A DNA stretch of 6,022 bases from Candidatus Competibacteraceae bacterium (GTDB taxonomy: Bacteria > Pseudomonadota > Gammaproteobacteria > Competibacterales > Competibacteraceae), in assembly GCA_020445045.1 (NCBI GenBank), contig JAGRHI010000084.1:1-6022 (forward strand). The letters run 5' to 3'. Below the pieces are notes generated by a model, which made no database searches, was not told the origin of the DNA, and was given only the letters and a program-made list of their open reading frames with translations. The translations under genes and the position numbers were made by a program. This document shows positions 1 to 5,162 of the stretch, piece after piece. How positions within the stretch are numbered: the first letter of the stretch is position 1; each line of letters opens with the position of its first letter.

Positions 1-5
1 GCAAT

Positions 6-19
6 GCCCCTTGCGGGGC
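6..19. repeat. Small hairpin after rpoN
   Basis: GCCCC (6-10) pairs with GGGGC (15-19) around the loop TTGC, 18 nt past the rpoN stop. On the minus strand only five bases remain before the window ends and they are not a T-run, so a terminator cannot be called. In related genomes hpf follows rpoN at a short distance. Confidence 0.35.
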
Positions 20-36
20 GGATATCCCCCGTCCGT

Positions 37-1497
37 TCAGACGAGGCGTTTACGATCCGAAGAAGAGGGAATCGACATGGCTTCCCGATATTTTGCCACC
101 GTGCGCCGGGCCACCTGAATTCCCTCGGCCTCCAGCAACTTGGCGATCTTTTCGTCGCTGAGCGGCTTGCCGGGGTTTTCCGCCTGAATCAGCTTGCGGA
201 TCATGGCACGAATGGCGGTGGACGAACACTCGCCGCCGTCGCTGGTGCCGACATGGCTGGAGAAGAAATACTTCAGTTCGTAGATCCCTCGCGGCGTATG
301 CATGTATTTCTGGGTGGTCACTCGCGAAATGGTCGATTCGTGCATGCCCAGCGCCTCGGCGACGTCCCGCAGAATCAGCGGCTTCATGTACTCGTCGCCC
401 TGCTCCAGAAATTCCCGCTGGCGCTCGACGATGCAGGTGGCCACCTTGAGCAGGGTTTCGTTGCGGTTTTGCAGGCTCTTGAGAAACCAGCGCGCCTCCT
501 GCAAATGGTTTTTCAGATAGGCCGTATCGCCGTTCGAGCCGCTTTGCCGCGCCAGGGCCGCGTAACGAGCGTTGATGCGCAACTTGGGCATGTTATCGGG
601 GTTCAGCTCGACCCGCCAGGCATGGCGCTGACGGTAGACCAACACGTCTGGAACGACATACTGCGGCGCGGCGTTGGACAGGCGGGCGCCCGGTCGCGGG
701 TCCAGCGACTGAATCAGGCTCACGATACCCTGCAACGCCTCGCGCGTCACCTTGAGCCGGCGCATCAAGCCCGTGAAATCGCGCTCGGCCAGCAGTTCCA
801 GATGGTGCTCGACCAGCCGGCGCGCCTCGGCCAGCCACGGAGTATCGGCTGGCAGCGCCTCCAGTTGCAACAACAGGCATTCGGCTGGGTTGCGGGCGCC
901 GATACCCTGCGGATCGAATCGTTGAATCCGCCCCAAGACTTTCTCGGCTTCGGCCGGCGCCATCGCGATTCCATCGGGCAAGCCCTGGCAAATCTCCTCC
1001 AGCGACGAGGTCAAGTAACCGGACTCGTCGATCGCGTCGATGATGGCGGTGGCGACCGCCAGTTCCCGTTCGCCGAACGGTGTCAGCCGCATCTGCCAAT
1101 ACAGATAATCGTGCAACGACTCCCCGGCGCCGGCATAGCGCTCGTAAGGGTCCCATTCCTCGTCCTCGCCGCGGGAATAGTTGGTCGCGCCGTCATACGA
1201 TTCGTAGATATCCTCCCAGGCGCTGTCCACCGGCAGCTCGTCCGGCAGGGTACTGGTCGCCGCGTCGATTTCGGTCTCGGAGCCGTCCGCCGCCTGAGCG
1301 GCCGGGGTTTCCGGTTGCACCGGCAGATCCTGCGGTTCGTCGGCCTGCTCCAGCATCAAGTTGGAATCGAGGACCGCCTGTACCTCCACCTGCAAGTCCA
1401 GGCTGGACAATTGCAACAGGCGAATCGCCTGCTGCAATTGAGGCGTCATGGTCAGTTGCTGACCCAGGCGTAGCTGTAATGACTGTCTCATAACCAT
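37..1497 (-). CDS. rpoN: RNA polymerase sigma-54 factor RpoN
   Basis: Alternative sigma factor that directs core RNA polymerase to -24/-12 promoters, which open only with an ATP-driven enhancer-binding activator. The 486-residue product has the full family layout. Residues 1-50 are the Gln/Leu-rich activator-interacting region I (LGQQLTMTPQLQQAIRLLQL at 11-30). Residues 51-120 are an acidic, Pro-rich region II. The core-binding domain follows, with FDPQGIGARNPAECL at 194-208 and SLDPRPGARLS at 264-274. A helix-turn-helix lies near 376-397 (LRDVAEALGMHESTISRV). The RpoN box ARRTVAKYRE, which reads the -24 element, is at 463-472. Length is normal (E. coli 477 aa). Two ATGs compete, at 1497 and 1491. 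Neither has a strong Shine-Dalgarno, but an AGG lies about 5 nt before the first, so I chose 1497; starting at 1491 would lose two residues. It lies 109 nt after lptB with no terminator between, so read-through from the lpt operon is likely. Confidence 0.97.
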   Translation of the reverse strand: MVMRQSLQLRLGQQLTMTPQLQQAIRLLQLSSLDLQVEVQAVLDSNLMLEQADEPQDLPVQPETPAAQAADGSETEIDAATSTLPDELPVDSAWEDIYESYDGATNYSRGEDEEWDPYERYAGAGESLHDYLYWQMRLTPFGERELAVATAIIDAIDESGYLTSSLEEICQGLPDGIAMAPAEAEKVLGRIQRFDPQGIGARNPAECLLLQLEALPADTPWLAEARRLVEHHLELLAERDFTGLMRRLKVTREALQGIVSLIQSLDPRPGARLSNAAPQYVVPDVLVYRQRHAWRVELNPDNMPKLRINARYAALARQSGSNGDTAYLKNHLQEARWFLKSLQNRNETLLKVATCIVERQREFLEQGDEYMKPLILRDVAEALGMHESTISRVTTQKYMHTPRGIYELKYFFSSHVGTSDGGECSSTAIRAMIRKLIQAENPGKPLSDEKIAKLLEAEGIQVARRTVAKYREAMSIPSSSDRKRLV

Positions 1498-1606
1498 TCA
1501 AGCCTGCATCAAGCCGCTTCACTTAACCTACCTAATAATCCTAGCGGGTTTTCGGCTAGAGTGGCTAACGCGGCGGACATTTGCCAGCCGACCAACACCC
1601 GCCGGG
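1498..1606 (-). other. lptB-rpoN intergenic spacer
   Basis: This 109-nt gap separates lptB from rpoN. It contains a 5-bp inverted repeat, CTAGC at 1541-1545 and GCTAG at 1555-1559 with a 9-nt loop. On the minus strand no T-run follows it, so it is not an intrinsic terminator. AT-rich sequence just after it (ATTATTAGG in minus-strand reading) could host a -10 element, but I found no acceptable -35 partner 16-18 nt upstream. I therefore call no promoter. No small ORF with a convincing ribosome binding site is visible. Confidence 0.5.
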
Positions 1607-2332
1607 TCAAAGCTGGAACGATTCGCCCAGATAAACCCGACGGACCTGTTGATCAGCGAGAATCGTGCCAGGATCGCCCTCGGCGATCACCCGGCCCTCG
1701 TTGAGAATATAGGCGCGGTCGCAAATCCCCAGGGTCTCCCGGACATTGTGATCGGTGATCAACACGCCGATCCGGCGCTCGCACAGGTGGCTGATGATGC
1801 GCTGGATATCCAGCACCGACAACGGGTCGACTCCGGCAAACGGCTCGTCCAATAACATGAACGCCGGTCGCGCCGCCAAGGCTCGGGCGATTTCCACCCG
1901 TCGGCGCTCGCCGCCCGACAAGCTGATGCCGGAGCTGTCGTGCAGATGGCCGACATGCAACTCGTGCAACAGATCCTCGGCCAGTGGCCGGCGTTCGGCC
2001 TTGGTGAGATCCGGCCGGGTTTCCAGAATCGCCATCACATTGTCCAACACCGTCAATCGCCGAAATATCGACGGTTCCTGCGGCAGATAGCCGACCCCCA
2101 ACCGCGCCCGGGCGTGCATCGGCAGGTGGGTCAGGTCACGGTCGTCCAACAGCACCCGCCCTTCGTCGCAATGAATCAGGCCGACCATCATGTAAAAGGT
2201 GGTGGTCTTACCAGCGCCGTTCGGCCCCAGCAGACCGACCACCTCGCCGCTGGCGACCGTCAGCGAGGCGGCATCCACCACCACCCGCTTGCGGTAGCGC
2301 TTGACGACCTCCTTGGCGATCAACTGGGCCAT
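1607..2332 (-). CDS. lptB: LPS export ABC transporter ATP-binding protein LptB
   Basis: Cytoplasmic ATPase of the LptB2FG transporter, which pulls LPS out of the inner membrane and passes it to LptC. The 241-residue product equals the E. coli length. All ABC motifs are present: Walker A GPNGAGKT at 36-43, Q-loop Gln85 in GYLPQEPSIF (a hallmark of LptB), signature LSGGE at 138-142, Walker B FMLLDEP at 158-164 with catalytic Glu163, and switch His195 in LITDHNVRE. The frame stays open upstream of 2332, but the ATG there begins the canonical MAQLIAKEVVKRY N-terminus and lies 1 nt after the lptA TGA (TGACATG). The Shine-Dalgarno is weak (AGAAG about 8 nt upstream), so translation probably depends on coupling to lptA. 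The permease genes lptF and lptG are not here, as is usual for this cluster. Confidence 0.98.
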   Translation of the reverse strand: MAQLIAKEVVKRYRKRVVVDAASLTVASGEVVGLLGPNGAGKTTTFYMMVGLIHCDEGRVLLDDRDLTHLPMHARARLGVGYLPQEPSIFRRLTVLDNVMAILETRPDLTKAERRPLAEDLLHELHVGHLHDSSGISLSGGERRRVEIARALAARPAFMLLDEPFAGVDPLSVLDIQRIISHLCERRIGVLITDHNVRETLGICDRAYILNEGRVIAEGDPGTILADQQVRRVYLGESFQL

Positions 2333-2333
2333 G

Positions 2334-2858
2334 TCAGGGCTTCTTGGTGGCGGGGAGCACGCTTTGCCCGCGCGGCTGGATGGTGAACTGAATGCGGCCG
2401 TTCGTGCCGGCGCCGCGCGCCCGCACCACGTCGTCCTTGAGGTCGTATTCCACCCGATCCCCGGTAAACACATCCTGTCCCTGCACCAGCCGGGCATTGC
2501 CGCTCATGACCACCTTGGCGCTGCCGACGTTGTATTCGACCCGCTGGCTGGTGCCCAGGATTTCCGGCTTGTCGACCGCCGGCTTGTAGCGCAGGTTGAC
2601 GGGCTTCCCCACCGCTTCCATCCGTTCGAAGCTGCTGTCCTTGACGTGGATGGTGGCGGTGTCGGCGGTCAACCGCATCGAACCCTGGCTGATCACCACG
2701 TTGCCTTCGTAAACGCTCACGCCGGTCTTCTGGTCCAACTGGCCGCGGCTGGCTTCCAGATGAATCGGCTGCTCGCGATCCTCCGGCAGGGCGGCGACCG
2801 AGGACACCACCAGCGTCAGCGCCAGCGCCAGCCCGAATCTATGGCTTGGGGGATTCAT
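2334..2858 (-). CDS. lptA: LPS transport periplasmic protein LptA
   Basis: Periplasmic beta-jellyroll protein that polymerises into the bridge carrying LPS from LptC to LptD in the outer membrane. The product is 174 residues (E. coli 185). Residues 1-23 form a Sec signal peptide: a short N-region with His6-Arg7, the hydrophobic core FGLALALTLVV, and a likely signal peptidase I site around SSVAA near residue 22-23. The mature part carries the OstA/LptA-type pattern, with blocks such as YEGNVVISQGSMRLTADTA and MSGNARLVQGQDVFTGDRV. The tail PATKKP is basic and proline-containing. I chose the ATG at 2858 because GAGGTG lies 3 nt upstream (2862-2867) and a signal peptide begins directly there; an upstream in-frame ATG at 2936 would bury it. 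The start overlaps the lptC end by 20 nt, and lptB begins 1 nt after the stop. Confidence 0.95.
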   Translation of the reverse strand: MNPPSHRFGLALALTLVVSSVAALPEDREQPIHLEASRGQLDQKTGVSVYEGNVVISQGSMRLTADTATIHVKDSSFERMEAVGKPVNLRYKPAVDKPEILGTSQRVEYNVGSAKVVMSGNARLVQGQDVFTGDRVEYDLKDDVVRARGAGTNGRIQFTIQPRGQSVLPATKKP

Positions 2859-3447
2859 AGACACCTCGCACTTCGGAAAGCAGTTCCAACCGCTCCTGAT
2901 CCAGATAGGCGCGCACGCCGACCGCACGCAACTCACCGCCCGGCGTCACCGCCCGCGTCGGCGCGGCGGTTTCGGCGTAACGGCTGTCGGGCCGCACCAG
3001 CACGTCGCGGGTGGTCAGGGTGACCGGTGGCTGGCCGCTCTCGGCGGTACGGATCATCACTACCTCGCCTTCCAGCCGGATCCGCTCCTGGTTGGGAGCG
3101 ATCCAGCCTTGTTCGGACCGCAGCCGCCATTCGCGAGTCTGGCCATCCGGTTGGTACCAGTCCATTTGCGGCTGTTCGACCTGAGTGCCGAGCTGACCCG
3201 GCAATTGCTTCAACAAGGGGGCCTCGACCACATACTCCGGCAAACCAGCAACCGTCATCCGCACCGCTCGGAACCGCTGGATCACCAGCACCGGCTCCCG
3301 ACTCTCGACCGGAACCGGCTCGCGCAATGAGGATTCCACCCAGCGCAACAGGCTATAGCTCAAACCGGCCAACAACGCCAGACCGGTCAGATACAGGCCG
3401 CCGCGTACCGTGAAACCGCCGCGCGCCGCGCCACCGCTCTCTTTCAC
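2839..3447 (-). CDS. lptC: LPS export protein LptC, GTG start
   Basis: Bitopic inner-membrane protein that takes LPS from LptB2FG and hands it to periplasmic LptA. With the GTG at 3447 as start the product is 202 residues (E. coli 191). A basic cytoplasmic N-terminus of about 16 residues is followed by one transmembrane helix at about 17-37 (GLYLTGLALLAGLSYSLL) and then a periplasmic beta-jellyroll domain. The domain shows the family pattern PQMDWYQPDGQTREWRLRSE, then RLEGEVVMIR. No ATG suits this N-terminus: the nearest upstream in-frame ATG, at 3525, would add 26 residues lying inside kdsC. GTG 3447 has AAGGA (3458-3462) 10 nt upstream, overlapping the kdsC stop as TAAGGA. The gene begins 13 nt after kdsC and its last 20 nt contain the lptA start and its ribosome binding site. 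Identity is confident; the exact start is less so. Confidence 0.92.
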   Translation of the reverse strand: MKESGGAARGGFTVRGGLYLTGLALLAGLSYSLLRWVESSLREPVPVESREPVLVIQRFRAVRMTVAGLPEYVVEAPLLKQLPGQLGTQVEQPQMDWYQPDGQTREWRLRSEQGWIAPNQERIRLEGEVVMIRTAESGQPPVTLTTRDVLVRPDSRYAETAAPTRAVTPGGELRAVGVRAYLDQERLELLSEVRGVYESPKP

Positions 3448-3457
3448 CCGGCCGCCA

Positions 3458-3462
3458 TCCTT
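3458..3462 (-). promoter_or_regulatory. Ribosome binding site for lptC, fused to the kdsC stop
   Basis: On the minus strand the kdsC stop and the Shine-Dalgarno merge as TAAGGA. The AAGGA core ends 10 nt before the GTG chosen as the lptC start. This site decides the start: no other in-frame ATG, GTG or TTG near the transmembrane segment has a comparable site. The arrangement suggests that ribosomes finishing kdsC restart on lptC. Confidence 0.6.
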
Positions 3463-3982
3463 ATAGATAACGGCCACGCAGGGCCGCCAGTTGGCCGCGC
3501 GCTTCCAACAGTAGCTCGCAGACATCGCGCGCCGCGCCGCGCCCGCCGCAACTGGGTGTCTGCCAGTGGGCGTGCTGTTTGACGAACGGGTCGGCGTCCT
3601 GCACCGCGATGGCCAAACCGACCCGGGTCATCACCGGCAGATCGATCAGGTCGTCGCCCACATAGGCCACCTGCTCCGCGTCCACACCCAACCGCGCCCG
3701 CAGGCTGTTGAACGCCGCCAGCTTATCCTGCACACCCAAATAGGCATGGCGGATGCCCAGATCGGCCATGCGCCGCTCCACCGAGGCGGCGTGACGGCCG
3801 GAGATGATGGCGACTTCCACGCCGGCCTCAAGCAGCATCTTGATGCCATGGCCGTCCCGAATATGAAAAACCTTGTATTCGTCGCCATCGTTACCCAGAT
3901 AAAGGTGGCCGTCGGTCAATACGCCGTCCACGTCGAAGATGAGCAACTGAATCTGGGTGGCCTTGCTCAGGATATCGCGCAT
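3461..3982 (-). CDS. kdsC: 3-deoxy-D-manno-octulosonate 8-phosphate phosphatase KdsC
   Basis: Cytoplasmic HAD-superfamily phosphatase without a cap domain (type C0, normally a tetramer). It hydrolyses KDO-8-phosphate to KDO and phosphate, just before KDO is activated by KdsB. The product is 173 residues, slightly shorter than E. coli KdsC (188 aa) and typical of the family. Visible catalytic motifs are DVDGVLTDG with nucleophile Asp17 and acid/base Asp19, motif II Ser61 in IISGR, motif III Lys87 in GVQDK, and motif IV GDDLIDLPVM with Gly109-Asp110-Asp111 and Asp114. The substrate-facing segment FHIRDGHGIKML (39-50) is also family-typical. ATG 3982 has GGAAG (3990-3994) 7 nt upstream. It lies 24 nt after kdsD and 13 nt before lptC, so its supply of KDO is tied to the LPS export genes. 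Confidence 0.97.
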   Translation of the reverse strand: MRDILSKATQIQLLIFDVDGVLTDGHLYLGNDGDEYKVFHIRDGHGIKMLLEAGVEVAIISGRHAASVERRMADLGIRHAYLGVQDKLAAFNSLRARLGVDAEQVAYVGDDLIDLPVMTRVGLAIAVQDADPFVKQHAHWQTPSCGGRGAARDVCELLLEARGQLAALRGRYL

Positions 3983-4006
3983 GATCGATCTTCCGCCGGA
4001 TGGAGA

Positions 4007-4978
4007 TTACAACACGCCGGCGCGCAACAGATCGTGCATGTTGAGGATGCCGGTCAGCTTCCCGGCGGAGTTTACCACCGGCAGGGCGTTGATCTTGTAC
4101 TGTTGCATCATCCGCAGCGCCTCGGCGGCCAAGGTGCCGGGCGCGATGGTCTTGCAGTCGCGGATCATCACGTCGGCGACCCGGGCGGTATGCACATCCA
4201 CCTGCCGGTCCAGCGCCCGGCGCAGGTCGCCATCGGTGAACACCCCCAACACCCGTTCCCCGCCATCCACCACCACGGTCATGCCCAGACCTTTGCGGCT
4301 CATTTCCAGCAAGGCGTCTTTCAGCAGATCGTCGGGCACGTTGCGCGGTATCCGCGCGCCGATGTGCATCACGTCGTCGGTGAGCAGCAGCAGGCGGCGA
4401 CCCAATCGGCCGCCGGGGTGAGAACGGGCGAAGTCCTCGGCGGTGAAGCCGCGCGCTTCCAGCAGCGCCACCGCCAGGGCGTCGCCCATGGCCAGCGTGG
4501 CGGTGGTGCTGGAAGTCGGCGCCAGCCCGAGCGGACAGGCTTCCTGGGGAACGCTGACGTCGATATGCACATCCGCGTTGTTCGCCAGTGTCGAAGCCGG
4601 ATTGCCGGTCAGGGCGATCAGCGGCACGCCCAGCCGCTTGAGCAACGGCAGCAGGGTCAGGATCTCGTCGGTTTCCCCGGAATTGGACAACGCCAGCACC
4701 ACATCCCGAGCGGTGATCATGCCCATGTCGCCGTGGCTGGCCTCGGCCGGGTGGACAAAAAACGCCGGACTGCCGGTACTGGCTAGCGTCGCCGCGATTT
4801 TGCCGCCGATGTGCCCGGATTTGCCAATGCCGAGCACCACGATGCGGCCCTGGCAGTGCAGCATGTGATCGCAGGCACCGACAAAGTTGCCATCGATGCG
4901 GCTTTTGAGTTGTTCCACCGCTTGGGCTTCAATCGTCAAAACTTGGCTGGCCAGTTGTCTTAACTGATCGGGGTGCAT
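4007..4978 (-). CDS. kdsD: Arabinose-5-phosphate isomerase KdsD
   Basis: Cytoplasmic aldose-ketose isomerase converting D-ribulose-5-phosphate to D-arabinose-5-phosphate, the first committed precursor of KDO. The product is 323 residues (E. coli KdsD 328). An N-terminal SIS sugar-phosphate domain spans about 35-180, with VLGIGKSGHIGGK and ALSNSGETDEI. Two C-terminal CBS domains follow, at about 204-262 and 268-323. Residues Lys53, Glu105, Glu146 and His187 align, at a constant offset of 6, with the E. coli KdsD catalytic set Lys59, Glu111, Glu152 and His193. SHPGGRLG at 186-193 is the usual link from SIS to CBS. ATG 4978 is the only reasonable start, although its best Shine-Dalgarno (AGGAG) is unusually far, 15 nt away. 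It is the first gene of the kdsD-lptB operon and lies downstream of the ppdK terminator. GutQ is a paralogous alternative, but the kdsC-lpt context favours KdsD. Confidence 0.97.
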   Translation of the reverse strand: MHPDQLRQLASQVLTIEAQAVEQLKSRIDGNFVGACDHMLHCQGRIVVLGIGKSGHIGGKIAATLASTGSPAFFVHPAEASHGDMGMITARDVVLALSNSGETDEILTLLPLLKRLGVPLIALTGNPASTLANNADVHIDVSVPQEACPLGLAPTSSTTATLAMGDALAVALLEARGFTAEDFARSHPGGRLGRRLLLLTDDVMHIGARIPRNVPDDLLKDALLEMSRKGLGMTVVVDGGERVLGVFTDGDLRRALDRQVDVHTARVADVMIRDCKTIAPGTLAAEALRMMQQYKINALPVVNSAGKLTGILNMHDLLRAGVL

Positions 4979-4993
4979 GGTAATTGCAAAATA

Positions 4994-4998
4994 CTCCT
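4994..4998 (-). promoter_or_regulatory. Far-spaced Shine-Dalgarno before kdsD
   Basis: AGGAG (part of GAGAGGAG on the minus strand) is the only purine-rich Shine-Dalgarno match near the kdsD start. It ends 15 nt before the ATG; 5-10 nt is usual. The stretch between is AU-rich (TATTTTGCAATTACC), which may keep the start accessible. No in-frame ATG, GTG or TTG sits at a better distance. Confidence 0.4.
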
Positions 4999-5011
4999 CT
5001 CATCTTCGCAA

Positions 5012-5027
5012 CGATCCGACAGGATCG
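5012..5027. repeat. 6-bp perfect inverted repeat in the kdsD leader
   Basis: CGATCC (5012-5017), spacer GACA, GGATCG (5022-5027). The arms are exactly complementary. As RNA this gives a small GC-containing hairpin with a 4-nt loop; as DNA it is a 16-bp dyad that could be bound by a dimeric regulator. It has no T-tract and so is not a terminator. Function is unknown. Confidence 0.45.
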
Positions 5028-5093
5028 GCGAGATCGCTTCAATCAGATTTACCCACGCTTCTTCCTTGGCGCGATCCCGTGCGTTTGCACACG

Positions 5094-5119
5094 AAAAAAG
5101 GGCGGCCATCGCCGCCCTT
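5094..5119 (-). terminator. Rho-independent terminator of ppdK
   Basis: In minus-strand reading, AAGGGCGGC, loop GATG, GCCGCCCTT forms a perfect 9-bp GC-rich stem (5119-5111 with 5106-5098). The T-run at 5099-5094 begins within the last two stem bases and continues for six T in all. It lies 43 nt after the ppdK stop. The opposite strand has no T-run after the stem, so it acts for ppdK only. Confidence 0.92.
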
Positions 5120-5131
5120 GGCATTTCCGAC

Positions 5132-5156
5132 GCGGCACCGCCTAAAGCAGTGCCGC
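5132..5156 (-). terminator. Upstream hairpin of a tandem terminator pair
   Basis: GCGGCAC (5132-5138) pairs perfectly with GTGCCGC (5150-5156), giving a 7-bp stem and an 11-nt loop. It starts 6 nt after the ppdK stop codon and 12 nt before the T-tract terminator stem. It has no T-tract itself, so it may be a 3'-end stabilising hairpin or help terminator folding rather than terminate alone. Confidence 0.55.
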
Positions 5157-5162
5157 CCGTTT

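Larger units (their letters stand above)
4979..5093 (-). promoter_or_regulatory. kdsD operon leader and presumed promoter region
   Basis: These 115 nt between the ppdK terminator and the kdsD ATG must contain the main promoter of the operon if the terminator works. I see no strong sigma-70 pair. The best weak options in minus-strand reading are TTGAAG, 17 nt, TCGGAT; and TTGCGA, 17 nt, TGCAAT, the second of which would start transcription almost at the ATG. A GGAAGAA / TCTGA pair recalls sigma-E elements, but the 11-nt gap is too short. A perfect 6-bp inverted repeat lies at 5012-5027, and a short one (GTGC, 4 nt, GCAC) at 5079-5090. No convincing ORF is present. Confidence 0.4.

Noticed and set aside
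4..1473. 489-residue open frame on the plus strand opposite rpoN
   Set aside because: It mirrors the rpoN coding strand almost end to end. Its product is low-complexity and rich in Gln, Arg, His and Leu, with no recognisable domain. Long antisense frames are expected opposite GC-biased codons.
1541..1559. CTAGC / GCTAG inverted repeat between lptB and rpoN as a terminator
   Set aside because: The stem is only 5 bp with a 9-nt loop and no T-run follows on the minus strand, so termination between lptB and rpoN is not supported.
3566..4786. 406-residue open frame on the plus strand opposite kdsC and kdsD
   Set aside because: It crosses two well-supported genes and their junction, is rich in His, Gln and Gly, and matches no family I know. 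It is a shadow of codon bias.
5031..5066. Possible sigma-E promoter (GGAAGAA with TCTGA) before kdsD
   Set aside because: The elements are only 11 nt apart, too close for sigma-E, and the -35 match is imperfect.
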